Source: Marinobacter sp. ATCH36 (GTDB taxonomy: Bacteria; Pseudomonadota; Gammaproteobacteria; Pseudomonadales; Oleiphilaceae). Taken from it: a stretch of 64,000 nt of DNA. The notes under the pieces were generated by a model that was given only the letters and a program-made list of their open reading frames with translations, had not been told where the DNA came from and ran no database searches. Shown here in pieces: positions 55,056-63,584 of the stretch. The stretch covers positions 124,001-188,000 of the forward strand of contig NZ_JAMJPL010000003.1 in NCBI RefSeq assembly GCF_023555055.1, given 5' to 3'. The position numbers were made by a program, and so were the translations under genes. Position 1 is the first letter of the stretch, and each line of letters starts with the position of its first letter.

Positions 55056-56534
55056 TCAGCTGCGCCAGAATGCGGGTGAAAGGACAATCACCACACTGAG
55101 AATCTCAAGACGCCCCATCAGCATACCTACCGACAGAATCCATTTTGCTGCTTCGGGTAATGGCGCAAAAGTGCCTGCCGGACCGATAGTGTCGCCAAGT
55201 GCGGGCCCCACGTTAGTCAGAGCGGTCAGGGCACCGGAGAGGCTGGTGACAAAATCCAGCTGCATTGCAGCCAATGCAACCGTGATGATCAGCAGGCACA
55301 GCAGGAAAATAAAGCTGTAAGCGATCATTGAGGAAATGATCTCGTCGCTCACAGCACGTCCGTTGTAGTTACGGGTAAAAACAGCCCTCGGGTGCAGAAG
55401 GCGCATTAACTGCTCCCGCAGGACAATCAATGACAGCTGGAAGCGAAAAACTTTCATTCCTCCTGCAGTTGAGCCGGAACATCCGCCGATAAACATCAGG
55501 AAGAAAAACAATACAAACGCCAGTGGCCCCCAGGCGGTGTAATCCTCCGATGCGTATCCGGTTGTTGTTACAACAGAGGTGACATTGAAGAGCGTGGAAA
55601 CGTAGCCGTTGATCAGGTCGAACCCGGTCGGCGATACATACCACCGGTACAAGGTCAGCAGCGCAGGAACCACCAGTAGAATGGTAACAAACAGACGTAC
55701 CTGCTGATCCCGGAACAGCGCACCGCGCTGACCATGCATCTCCCGTACAAACAGGAAGAAGGGCATGCTTCCTATCATCATGAAAAAGGTCGCTTCCAGC
55801 AAAATAAGGTTGGAATCGAACTTGGCCATCGACATGTCAGAGGTGGAAAAACCGCCGGTGGCAATACTCGTCAGACCGTGGTTGAAGGCGTCAAACAGGC
55901 TCATCCCTGAAAACCAGTAGGTGGTTACCGCCAACACAGAAAACACCACGTATACCAGTAGCAAGCCGCGACTGAGAGTTTTCATCCGCGGGAGAGCCTT
56001 GTCCGTCCACTCCGATGACTCCGTTGCGAACAGCCGCATACCGCCAACACGAAGAAACGGAAGTACCGCTACGAACATGCCGATAATCCCAATGCCGCCA
56101 ATCCATTGCAGCACCGAGCGCCAGAGCAACAAATCCTGATCCATCGAATCGAGGCCGGTAAGGACGGTAGCGCCTGTGGTGGTGATGCCCGAAGTCCCTT
56201 CGAAAAAGGCTTCTCCCAGGGTGAGCCCCAGGTCACTGAGGTAGAACGGCAGAGATGATAGCAGGGCAATGATGAACCAGCTGGAAACAGTCAGCACAAA
56301 CATGTAGCGAGGCTTGAGATCCCGGGCCTGGCGGTAAGTCGCCAGTATGCCCAGTAAGCCAACCCCGAAACAGATAGCTGCGGACTCCGCAAACGCCAGG
56401 GCGTTCGGAGCTTGAGAATTCGCCAGAAGAAGCACTGGCAAGGTCATGAAAATACTCAAAAGTATGAACATGACGCTGATGATGAAGATGACGGGGTTCA
56501 GGTTTCTCAAAGGATGCTCAAACCGGCTGAACAA
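55056..56534 (-). CDS. trkH: Trk system potassium uptake protein TrkH
   Basis: A 492-residue membrane subunit of the Trk K+ transporter, four repeated helix-pore-helix units with filter segments GITTTGATV, SIATGGFSTSD, SVVTTTGYASEDY and LTNVGPALGD. The cytosolic NAD-binding TrkA partner is not in the window. A TTG start is proposed at 56534 because the first helix begins soon after; no strong ribosome site is visible, so the start is uncertain. Length matches the family. Confidence 0.94.
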   Translation of the reverse strand: MFSRFEHPLRNLNPVIFIISVMFILLSIFMTLPVLLLANSQAPNALAFAESAAICFGVGLLGILATYRQARDLKPRYMFVLTVSSWFIIALLSSLPFYLSDLGLTLGEAFFEGTSGITTTGATVLTGLDSMDQDLLLWRSVLQWIGGIGIIGMFVAVLPFLRVGGMRLFATESSEWTDKALPRMKTLSRGLLLVYVVFSVLAVTTYWFSGMSLFDAFNHGLTSIATGGFSTSDMSMAKFDSNLILLEATFFMMIGSMPFFLFVREMHGQRGALFRDQQVRLFVTILLVVPALLTLYRWYVSPTGFDLINGYVSTLFNVTSVVTTTGYASEDYTAWGPLAFVLFFFLMFIGGCSGSTAGGMKVFRFQLSLIVLREQLMRLLHPRAVFTRNYNGRAVSDEIISSMIAYSFIFLLCLLIITVALAAMQLDFVTSLSGALTALTNVGPALGDTIGPAGTFAPLPEAAKWILSVGMLMGRLEILSVVIVLSPAFWRS

Positions 56535-56724
56535 AGAGATCGCGACAGAATACAGGCGGCATAGCGCTTTCGCAAGGTAGAACCCCCGAGGTGTCAGGGT
56601 CTTACAGGGAAATTAAATCACTGTAAATTCTGCGTAAATCGGGATCCCACCTCTGGTGTTTATCGTCAGCCTGATGCAACTTCCGTAAATGAGTGTGGTT
56701 ATAAAACCAATAGGAGTATTGATC

Positions 56725-57270
56725 ATGAAGAAGCCAATTGCACTGATGTTAGGCCTTGCCTCGGTTTCTGCGCTGGCCGTTTCCCAGTCTGCGACCGCCG
56801 ACATGTACAAATCCGGCGGCGGCAGCCTTTACGCGGGCCTTAACTACAGTTTTATCGACATCGAAAGCGGCCGTGACGAGGTGGATGTTGGCGCACTTTC
56901 CGCCAAAGTAGGAGGTCTGGTTTCGCCGTTCTTTGGCCTGGAGGCCCGGGCTGGCTTTGGTGTGGACGACGACCGCATAGATGGCGTTGACTATTCTCTG
57001 GACAATTTCTTCGGAGGCTACGCCACGCTTAACCTGGCTAACGAGTCTCCGGCCACACCGTATCTGATTTTCGGTTTCACCCGTATTGAGCTGGAGGCGC
57101 AGTCCCCGCTGGGCACAACAACCGAGGATGAAAGCGACTTTTCGTACGGCGCCGGCGTCAATGTCGAGCTTACACCGGAAGTGGCTGGTAACCTGGAATA
57201 CATGCGTTACTATGACAAAAATGGCGCCACCGTTGATGGCCTTGGGCTAGGGGTAACTTTCAGCTTCTGA
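56725..57270 (+). CDS. Outer-membrane beta-barrel protein (OmpA/OprF-like porin family)
   Basis: A 181-residue exported protein. A signal peptide (about residues 1-26, ending SATA before DMYKSG) is followed by an eight-stranded small barrel pattern: SLYAGLNYSFIDI, GALSAKVGGLVSPFFGLEARAGFG, FGGYATLNL, TPYLIFGFTRIEL, DFSYGAGVNVELT and the C-terminal LGLGVTFSF, ending in Phe as barrels do. No peptidoglycan-binding domain is present. TAGGAG lies nine bases before the ATG. Function beyond membrane structure unknown. The preceding 190-bp gap holds its promoter and that of trkH. Confidence 0.86.
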   Translation: MKKPIALMLGLASVSALAVSQSATADMYKSGGGSLYAGLNYSFIDIESGRDEVDVGALSAKVGGLVSPFFGLEARAGFGVDDDRIDGVDYSLDNFFGGYATLNLANESPATPYLIFGFTRIELEAQSPLGTTTEDESDFSYGAGVNVELTPEVAGNLEYMRYYDKNGATVDGLGLGVTFSF

Positions 57271-57338
57271 ACCGGTTGATTCCGGGCCTGGTTTTCTGGC
57301 GGGGTCGCCTGATTACCGCCAGAATTCCAGGAGCCGAC

Positions 57339-57914
57339 TTGAATCATCTCGCCCACCTCTTTCTTGCACCGAACAACCCCCAGGCCCGCGTTGGTAGCCT
57401 GCTCGGTGATTTCGCCCGCGGCGTTGCGCCAGGGGACCTGCCGCCCAGAGTCAGGGAAGGGCTCTACCACCACCGCGCAGTGGACGCATTCACCGATCGT
57501 CATCCCGAAGTCATTGCCAGCAAGCGGCTTTTCTCCCCACAGCGGCGACGGTTTGCCGGCGTTGCCCTCGATATCCTTTACGATCACTATCTGTTAAGGA
57601 ACTGGCAACGCTTCAGTCATGTGGAACCTGATACCTTCATCGATCAGGTTTACCAGGAACTTGATGCCAACTGGTCACTGATGCCCGAATCCATGCAGCG
57701 GGTAACCCAGCAAATTGTACATCACGACTGGTTTCGCTCTTATATGGAACTTGAAAACATTGGATATGCTCTGGATCGTGTGGCTGGTCGTATCCGTTTC
57801 ACAAATGCTTTCAGCGGAATCATTGAAGAAATCGAAGAGAATGACGCCGAACTGGAGCGCCGTTTTCTGCAATTCTTTCCCGAACTCAAATACTTCGCCA
57901 AAGAGGCACCATAA
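57339..57914 (+). CDS. acpH: Acyl carrier protein phosphodiesterase
   Basis: A 191-residue hydrolase that removes phosphopantetheine from acyl carrier protein. It opens NHLAHLFLAPNNPQARVGSLLGDFARG and holds LYHHRAVDAFTDRHPEV with the HD-like metal residues. DILYDHYLLRNWQRFS follows, all typical of AcpH. A TTG start at 57339 is chosen because AGGAG lies six bases upstream and the result aligns with the family's MNFLAHL start; the ATT/ATG-like longer frame from 57276 has no support. Its stop overlaps the next gene's ATG by one base. Confidence 0.92.
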   Translation: MNHLAHLFLAPNNPQARVGSLLGDFARGVAPGDLPPRVREGLYHHRAVDAFTDRHPEVIASKRLFSPQRRRFAGVALDILYDHYLLRNWQRFSHVEPDTFIDQVYQELDANWSLMPESMQRVTQQIVHHDWFRSYMELENIGYALDRVAGRIRFTNAFSGIIEEIEENDAELERRFLQFFPELKYFAKEAP

Positions 57915-58504
57915 TGCTTCCAAAATCCGTGACGTCTATTACTGCGGCTCTCCTCCTCACTCCTGCAACTCTTTTGGCCGATGCGCACAATGATGAAAAC
58001 AGCGTTCCCGAGACACTGGGATTTGTTGAATGGGTGGTTCTGGAAGAAACAGGGCTGCGCCTGAAAGCCCGCCTGGATACAGGGGCCAAAACTTCATCCC
58101 TGCACGCCGTTAACGTGGAACCCTTCGAAAAAGATGAGGAAGAATGGGTAAGTTTCCAGTTACCGCTGGCTGACCATCAGGACCAGGATGATGCCGACGG
58201 GGAAAACCTGGAGGAAGTTATTCTTGAGTTCAATTTGCCGGTAGAGCGCACCGTCAAAATCAAACGCAAGGGCGCGCCATCCCAGAGCCGTTATGTAGTT
58301 AATATGGAATTCTGCATTGCGGGCACTACCCACAAAACGGAGTTCTCGCTCACAGACCGTGGCAAGTTTTCATACCCGGCGCTGCTGGGACGACGCTTCA
58401 TGAGTGATGACAATATTCTGATTAACTCATCGGATGCCTTCATCGCGGAAAAAGAGTGTGAACACAAGAGCCTGGCCGAACTGGCAGATAAGCATGTGGA
58501 CTGA
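57914..58504 (+). CDS. RimB/ATP-dependent zinc protease-like (retropepsin-fold) protein
   Basis: A 196-residue exported protein with a signal peptide (about residues 1-22, ending LLADA). The mature part is the RimK-associated protease domain (PF05618 type): GFVEWVVLEETGLRLKARLDTGAKTSSLHA, with the retropepsin-like LDTGAKTSSL, RYVVNMEFCIAGTTHKTEFSLTDR and YPALLGRRFM. Relatives cluster with RimK ligases; none is seen here. An acidic insert (DQDDADGENLEE) is present. It is coupled to acpH by a one-base overlap (TAATG). Confidence 0.86.
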   Translation: MLPKSVTSITAALLLTPATLLADAHNDENSVPETLGFVEWVVLEETGLRLKARLDTGAKTSSLHAVNVEPFEKDEEEWVSFQLPLADHQDQDDADGENLEEVILEFNLPVERTVKIKRKGAPSQSRYVVNMEFCIAGTTHKTEFSLTDRGKFSYPALLGRRFMSDDNILINSSDAFIAEKECEHKSLAELADKHVD

Positions 58505-58524
58505 GCCCGGGCTTGTCAGTCTTC

Positions 58525-58555
58525 GTGTAGATTATTTTCCATTTTTGATCTACAC
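58525..58555. promoter_or_regulatory. Inverted-repeat operator upstream of the RES-Xre toxin-antitoxin operon
   Basis: GTGTAGAT (58525-58532) and ATCTACAC (58548-58555) form a perfect inverted repeat with a 15-base AT-rich spacer, ending 45 bases before the antitoxin ATG. No T-run follows, so a terminator is unlikely. Xre-type antitoxins repress their own promoter, making this the probable operator. Confidence 0.65.
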
Positions 58556-58600
58556 TGATACCAAAGACAGCCTGAAGTAACGGAGTTGGTGGTATCAACC

Positions 58601-59002
58601 ATGAGTAGCGCACAGAAGCTCGAAACCATTGAGAAAAGCAAGGCCCCCGGCGTGGGCCTCAAAACTGTGTTTACGATTCTGGACCGCTGGGGCTGTACAC
58701 CTGAGCAGGTCCAGAAAATCCTGCAGATATCGCGACCGGCTTACTACAAGTACCGCAAGAACCCGGCGCAGGCAAACCTGACCCACGACCAGGTCGAGCG
58801 TTTGAGCTACCTGGTGAATATCCACGGGTGCCTGCGTATGATCTTCGAGAACCCGAAAAACGTTTACGGCTTTATGACGCTGAAAAACGATAACCCGTAT
58901 TTCAATGGCAAAAGCCCGCTGGAGCTTATTAGCACCGGTCAGTTCTCTGCGCTTTATGAAACCTTTAAACGTATTGATGCGCTGCGTGGAGGGCTCTGGT
59001 GA
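58601..59002 (+). CDS. Xre/MbcA/ParS-type antitoxin (DUF2384)
   Basis: A 133-residue antitoxin of a RES-Xre toxin-antitoxin pair. The N-terminal two-thirds carries an Xre-like helix-turn-helix (about residues 25-80, TILDRWGCTPEQVQKILQISRPAYYKYRKNP). The C-terminal DUF2384 toxin-binding domain ends with KSPLELISTGQFSALYETFKRIDALRGGLW. This pattern matches ParS/MbcA antitoxins. The ATG at 58601 is preferred, but a TTG at 58586 behind CGGAG is possible. Its stop overlaps the toxin's GTG by four bases (GTGA). An inverted repeat upstream is the likely autoregulatory site. Confidence 0.9.
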   Translation: MSSAQKLETIEKSKAPGVGLKTVFTILDRWGCTPEQVQKILQISRPAYYKYRKNPAQANLTHDQVERLSYLVNIHGCLRMIFENPKNVYGFMTLKNDNPYFNGKSPLELISTGQFSALYETFKRIDALRGGLW

Positions 59003-59691
59003 GCCGCGAGCTACCGCCAGTTATCAAGCTGGACAGTACCGTCGGGTACCGCCTGATCAACTCGAAGTATCCACCTGTCAGCCTGTTCGACGATGTGGCT
59101 GATGAGGACGAATTCGAGGCTCTGTATGAACTTCAGGCGATGACCAACCCGCGTCTTCTAACAGAACTGGGCAATCTGAACCTGGTACGAAAAGAAGATA
59201 TACCTTTTGGAATTCCTGGATGCTCTTACGCCATCAGCCCCTTTACCCATGTAAATCCCGAAGGTAGCCGCTTCAGCGATGGCGAGTTCGGTGTGTTGTA
59301 CATGGGCGACAGCATTGACACCGCCATTGCCGAGGTTGCATATCACCAGTCGCGCTATTGGCAGGGAGTTCACGGCCTGGACTACGACCGGCTGGTGTTT
59401 CGGGGATTGAAATGCAAGGTAGGGCAGTCGCAACTTCACGACGCCACAAGTATCGCCTTTGACGATCCGATCTACGACGCCGAGAGTTACCACGCATCAA
59501 GGGGTTTTGGACGCAAACTTTACCAGGCAGGCTCTGAAGGGCTGCAGTATCACTCAGTGAGAAAGCCTGGCGCGACTTGCTGGGGACTGTTCACGCCACG
59601 ACACGTACTTAGCGTCATCCAGAGTGCGCATTACGAGTTTATCTGGAATGGCGAGGAAATCAGTTCAGTGAACAAATTCACGCGTGCATAG
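58999..59691 (+). CDS. RES domain toxin (NAD-targeting)
   Basis: A 230-residue RES-domain protein; known members degrade NAD+ or ADP-ribosylate a metabolic enzyme, and are neutralised by their Xre antitoxin. The three hallmark residues appear in order: Arg in VGYRLINSKYPP, Glu in TAIAEVAYHQ and Ser in QYHSVRKPGATCWGLF. GVLYMGDSIDTAI is also typical. It starts with GTG overlapping the antitoxin stop, so production is tied to the antitoxin. The pair is probably functional since all motifs are intact. Confidence 0.9.
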   Translation: MSRELPPVIKLDSTVGYRLINSKYPPVSLFDDVADEDEFEALYELQAMTNPRLLTELGNLNLVRKEDIPFGIPGCSYAISPFTHVNPEGSRFSDGEFGVLYMGDSIDTAIAEVAYHQSRYWQGVHGLDYDRLVFRGLKCKVGQSQLHDATSIAFDDPIYDAESYHASRGFGRKLYQAGSEGLQYHSVRKPGATCWGLFTPRHVLSVIQSAHYEFIWNGEEISSVNKFTRA

Positions 59692-59794
59692 CCTCTTGCT
59701 TGCTGCGGTGGTGATATACGCCCACCTTGTCTAGGCTTAGTATGTTTTGCCAACGACAGCTCAAGCCTGACGACAGACATGATGGGAGAGAGCA

Positions 59795-60256
59795 ATGATT
59801 AACCTGACCATAAACGGACAACAGCACGAGCTTGATGTGCCGGACGACATGCCCCTGCTCTGGGCCATACGTGATGTCGTTGGCATGAAGGGTACCAAGT
59901 TCGGGTGTGGTATTTCCCAGTGTGGCGCCTGCACGGTTCACCTCAACGGCACCGCAATCCGTTCCTGCGTTACCCCGGTCTCAGCAGCGACCGGTGACAT
60001 CAGAACCATTGAAGCCATGGCTGACGATCCGGTTGGCAGCAAGGTGCAGCAAGCCTGGCTTGATCTTGGTGTCGCCCAGTGTGGCTACTGCCAGGGAGGC
60101 CAGATCATGAACGCCACCGCGCTACTGAAGAAAACCCCGGAACCGGATACCCAGGAAATTGTCGATGCCATGGCCGGAAATCTGTGTCGATGTGGGACCT
60201 ACAATCGCATCCTTGCTGCCATTGAACGGGCCGCAGGCAAGGAGGCCAACTCATGA
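59795..60256 (+). CDS. iorA: Isoquinoline 1-oxidoreductase-type 2Fe-2S subunit
   Basis: A 153-residue iron-sulfur subunit of a xanthine-oxidase-family molybdoenzyme. Two clusters are visible: a plant-ferredoxin-type site in KFGCGISQCGACTVH with a later Cys (SCVTPV), and the helical site CGYCQGGQIM plus NLCRCGTYNRI. It transfers electrons from the molybdenum centre to an acceptor. The ATG follows GGGAGAGAG. Its end overlaps the large-subunit gene by four bases. The substrate (isoquinoline, aldehyde or another N-heterocycle) cannot be fixed; the symbol reflects family resemblance only. Confidence 0.88.
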   Translation: MINLTINGQQHELDVPDDMPLLWAIRDVVGMKGTKFGCGISQCGACTVHLNGTAIRSCVTPVSAATGDIRTIEAMADDPVGSKVQQAWLDLGVAQCGYCQGGQIMNATALLKKTPEPDTQEIVDAMAGNLCRCGTYNRILAAIERAAGKEANS

Positions 60257-62583
60257 GTCATTCAGACGATACACTGCTGCTCGCCAACGTCAGCCGCCGG
60301 GGCCTGTTGAAAGGGCTCGCCGGAGGCTCCGCTCTGTTGCTGGCTGCCCGCTGGGATCTGGGCCTGGCCAATGAACAGGCCCAATTTGGTGCCGGCGCCA
60401 TGCCCGGTGGCTGGGTGGACAATCCAAACGTGTTTATCCACATCGATTCCGATGGCCTGGTGACAATCATCAACAACCGTGCCGAAATGGGCCAGGGTAT
60501 CCGCACGAGTCTGGTCATGGTCGCTGCCGACGAACTCGGGGCGGACTGGAAGCAGGTTCGGGCGCAACAGGCGGACGCAGACCAGGACAAATACGGGAAC
60601 CAGAATACGGACGGCTCCCGCAGCATGCGTCACTGGTATCAACCCATGCGCAGGGCAGCGGCGGCCGCGAGGCAGATGCTGGAGCAGGCCGCGGCAAACC
60701 AGTGGAATGTACCGGTACACGAAGTTCGGACAGGGATTCATAAGGTTGAACATCCCGGCTCTGGCCGGGAAATCGGCTTTGGTGACCTTGCCAGTGCCGC
60801 CAGAGAGCTCGAGGTTCCTGGCAGGGACGCCCTGGTGCTGAAGCCCGACAGCGAACTGAGATTCATCGGCAAGGAGTCGGGCCTGATCAATGGCGAGCTC
60901 AAATCTGCCTATCCCAAGGCCATTGACGGTAAAGACATTGTTACCGGCAAGGCGATCTTTGGTGCGGACATTGACCTGGAGAACACCCTGTACGCCGTCG
61001 TGGCCCGCCCGCCGGTCTACGGTGCCACGGTGAAAAGCGTTGACGACAGCGAGGCGCTGAAAGTTGCCGGGGTAAAGAAGACAGTCCGCATCGAAGGCAC
61101 TGGTCAGCCAGCAGCGTTCAGCCCCCTGGGCGGCATAGCTGTAGTGGCCACTAACACCTGGGCCGCAATGGAAGGTCGCAGAGCCCTCAAGATTGAGTGG
61201 GACAACGCTCCGGCCGGGGACAATGCTGACTATACCTCCGACGATTACCGGAAGGCTCTGGAAACGGCGGCGCAATCCCCAGGTAAGGTCATACGCCAAT
61301 CCGGTGATGTCGAGGCAGCGCTGGAAGAGGCTGCGCAACGGGTGTCAGCCACTTATTACATGCCTCACATGTCTCAGGCTCCTATGGAGCCACCGGTGGC
61401 GGTGGTGAGAATCAAGAATGGCGAGGCTGAAGCCTGGGCACCTGTCCAGCATCCCAGGGCTACCCGCGAGGGCATCGCCGGATTGCTGGAGATGGAGGCG
61501 GCAAACGTCACCGTTCATCAAACGTTGTTGGGAGGCGGGTTCGGACGCAAATCAAAACCGGATTTCGTGATCGAGGCGGCTCGTGTGGCGAGCGAGTTCG
61601 AGGGACAGCCCATCAAACTGCAGTGGTCCCGCGAGGATGATATCCAGCATGCGTACTTCCATGCGGTCTCCGTCGATCATCTGGAAGCAGGGCTGGACGA
61701 GGACGGCAATGCCACCAGTTGGCGCCACCGCACACTATCACCCAGCATAACGTCACTCTTTGCCCCGGACCCCAAGCACAAAGGGGAATTCGAGCTGGGA
61801 ATGGGGTTCAATACCATGCCCTTCAGTATTCCCGCAATCCGGCTGGAAAATCCTCCTGCGCCAGCCCACGTGCGCATCGGTTGGTTTCGCTCTGTTTATA
61901 ATCTGCCCCATGCATGGGCGATCCAGAGCTTTGCCCATGAAATGGCAGTAGCGGCTGGCAGGGACCACAGGGACTATGTTCTGGACCTGCTCGGGCCCGG
62001 GCGCGAGGTTCACAACCTGACCGTTGGCGATGGCTGGAATTACGGAGAGGACCCCGACCTGTATCCGATCGATGTGGCTCGAATGCGGAGGGTGATTGAG
62101 CGTGCCACAGAAGAGGCCGGATGGGGTCGCGAGACCAAGAAGGGGCGGGGCCTGGGACTGGCTTTCCATCACAGTTTTGTCTCCTACACCGCCATTGTTT
62201 TCGATGTGGAAGTGGACGATGACGGTAAGTTGACCATCCACCGCGCGGACATTGCCTTCGACTGCGGCCCCCAGGCCAATCCTGAGCGAATCAGAGCACA
62301 GATGGAGGGTTCCTGTGTTATGGGCATTGGTATTGCCCTGCAAAGCGAGGTGACTTTCAAGGAGGGAGTTGCGCAACAGGACAACTTCGACAAGTATCTG
62401 ATTCCGCGTATGCCGGATGCACCTGAAGTGGTCCGGGTACACCTGATCGACAACCCGAACGACGCCATGGGCGGAGTAGGGGAGCCCGGCCTTCCGCCAG
62501 TGGCGCCAGCATTGTGCAATGCGATCTATGCCGCTACCGGTAAGCGAATCCGGCGACTTCCGGTTGGCAACCAGCTGAGCTGA
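60253..62583 (+). CDS. iorB: Isoquinoline 1-oxidoreductase-type molybdopterin subunit
   Basis: A 776-residue molybdopterin-binding subunit of the IorB/aldehyde-oxidase branch. A twin-arginine export signal begins it (SRRGLLKGLAGGSALLLAA, about residues 11-30), so the enzyme is probably periplasmic. Other features are NRAEMGQGIRTSLVMVAADEL, TLLGGGFGRKSKPDFV (molybdopterin-region GGGFG) and the catalytic Glu in GGVGEPGLPPVAPALCNAIY near the C terminus. With the small subunit upstream and an XdhC-like chaperone five bases downstream it forms a complete operon. Confidence 0.92.
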   Translation: MSHSDDTLLLANVSRRGLLKGLAGGSALLLAARWDLGLANEQAQFGAGAMPGGWVDNPNVFIHIDSDGLVTIINNRAEMGQGIRTSLVMVAADELGADWKQVRAQQADADQDKYGNQNTDGSRSMRHWYQPMRRAAAAARQMLEQAAANQWNVPVHEVRTGIHKVEHPGSGREIGFGDLASAARELEVPGRDALVLKPDSELRFIGKESGLINGELKSAYPKAIDGKDIVTGKAIFGADIDLENTLYAVVARPPVYGATVKSVDDSEALKVAGVKKTVRIEGTGQPAAFSPLGGIAVVATNTWAAMEGRRALKIEWDNAPAGDNADYTSDDYRKALETAAQSPGKVIRQSGDVEAALEEAAQRVSATYYMPHMSQAPMEPPVAVVRIKNGEAEAWAPVQHPRATREGIAGLLEMEAANVTVHQTLLGGGFGRKSKPDFVIEAARVASEFEGQPIKLQWSREDDIQHAYFHAVSVDHLEAGLDEDGNATSWRHRTLSPSITSLFAPDPKHKGEFELGMGFNTMPFSIPAIRLENPPAPAHVRIGWFRSVYNLPHAWAIQSFAHEMAVAAGRDHRDYVLDLLGPGREVHNLTVGDGWNYGEDPDLYPIDVARMRRVIERATEEAGWGRETKKGRGLGLAFHHSFVSYTAIVFDVEVDDDGKLTIHRADIAFDCGPQANPERIRAQMEGSCVMGIGIALQSEVTFKEGVAQQDNFDKYLIPRMPDAPEVVRVHLIDNPNDAMGGVGEPGLPPVAPALCNAIYAATGKRIRRLPVGNQLS

Positions 62584-62588
62584 TCTCC

Positions 62589-63584
62589 ATGCAGAGCCTT
62601 GACGTTCAGGTAGTAAAACAGGCACTTGAATGGCTGACTAATGACAGCACCATCTGGCTGTGCACAGTGTTGTCCACCTTCGGTTCTTCGCCCAGGGAGC
62701 CGGGCTCACTCATGGTTGCCACCGCTGACGGGAGCCATTTGGGCTCGCTCTCGGGCGGCTGTGTGGAGGAGGACTTTCTGGAGCGCCTGGCTGACGGTGA
62801 ATATGAACTTCCTGCTGTCGTCGTTCGCTACGGCGCGTCAGGCCAGGGCGTCGAAAATGCCAGGGTTCGCCTGCCGTGCGGAGGTGTTCTGGAGGTGCTG
62901 GTGGAGCGAATGCTCCCATCATCCGATAACCTGGCTCAGCTTGAAAAGGTCATGGGCGCTCTGACAGGCAGACATGAACTCGCTCGATATGTCAGATTGA
63001 CGGATGGCCAGAGTTGGCTGGAGGAAGCTGAGCCAACCGGGCCACGAGTGACCTGGGAAGAGGGCTCCGAACTCGTTCGCATTCAGGTTGGCCCAATCGC
63101 CAAACTGATCCTGGCAGGGTACTCAACCGTCGCTGAAGCCTGTGCAAATTTTGCAATCAGCCTGGGCTATCAGGTTGTACTCTGCGACCCCAGGGAAGAG
63201 ATTGCCCGGAATATGAATCTGCCGGAAGGCGTCGAGTTTATTCCTCAGCTTCCTTCGCTTTACATTGCCGCGGAAGGTGCTTGCTCACCATCAACCGCCG
63301 TAGTTGCAGTCACACATGATCCCCGAATTGACGACCTGGCCATGATGGCAGCTGTAAAAACCGACGCTGGCTACATTGGCGTTATGGGATCTATTCGTAC
63401 TTCCCGGGCGCGAGCCGAACGACTTCGTCGCACCGGCGGGCTGATCGAGGAAGAGATTGAGCGTATTCACATGCCAATCGGCCTAAATATTGGAAGTAAA
63501 ACACCGGCTGAAATTGCATTGGCTATCGTTGCGGATATTGTGCGGATCAGGAAGGGACGTGGTGTCGTTAGTCCTATTTTTTAG
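62589..63584 (+). CDS. XdhC/CoxI family molybdenum-cofactor maturation protein
   Basis: A 331-residue chaperone that delivers sulfurated or nucleotide-modified molybdenum cofactor to xanthine-oxidase-family enzymes. The N-terminal XdhC_CoxI domain shows STFGSSPREPGSLMV and GSLSGGCVEEDFL. The C-terminal Rossmann-like domain shows LAGYSTVAEACANFAISLGYQVV, VVAVTHDPRIDDLAM, YIGVMGSIRTSRARAERLRR and IGLNIGSKTPAEIALAIVADI. It immediately follows iorB, its probable client. No dedicated Mo transporter or MocA/CTP transferase is in the window. Confidence 0.92.
   Translation: MQSLDVQVVKQALEWLTNDSTIWLCTVLSTFGSSPREPGSLMVATADGSHLGSLSGGCVEEDFLERLADGEYELPAVVVRYGASGQGVENARVRLPCGGVLEVLVERMLPSSDNLAQLEKVMGALTGRHELARYVRLTDGQSWLEEAEPTGPRVTWEEGSELVRIQVGPIAKLILAGYSTVAEACANFAISLGYQVVLCDPREEIARNMNLPEGVEFIPQLPSLYIAAEGACSPSTAVVAVTHDPRIDDLAMMAAVKTDAGYIGVMGSIRTSRARAERLRRTGGLIEEEIERIHMPIGLNIGSKTPAEIALAIVADIVRIRKGRGVVSPIF

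Noticed and set aside
55042..55059. Terminator between glgP copy 2 and trkH
   Set aside because: Only a five-base stem with a long AT loop and no T-run; too weak to call.
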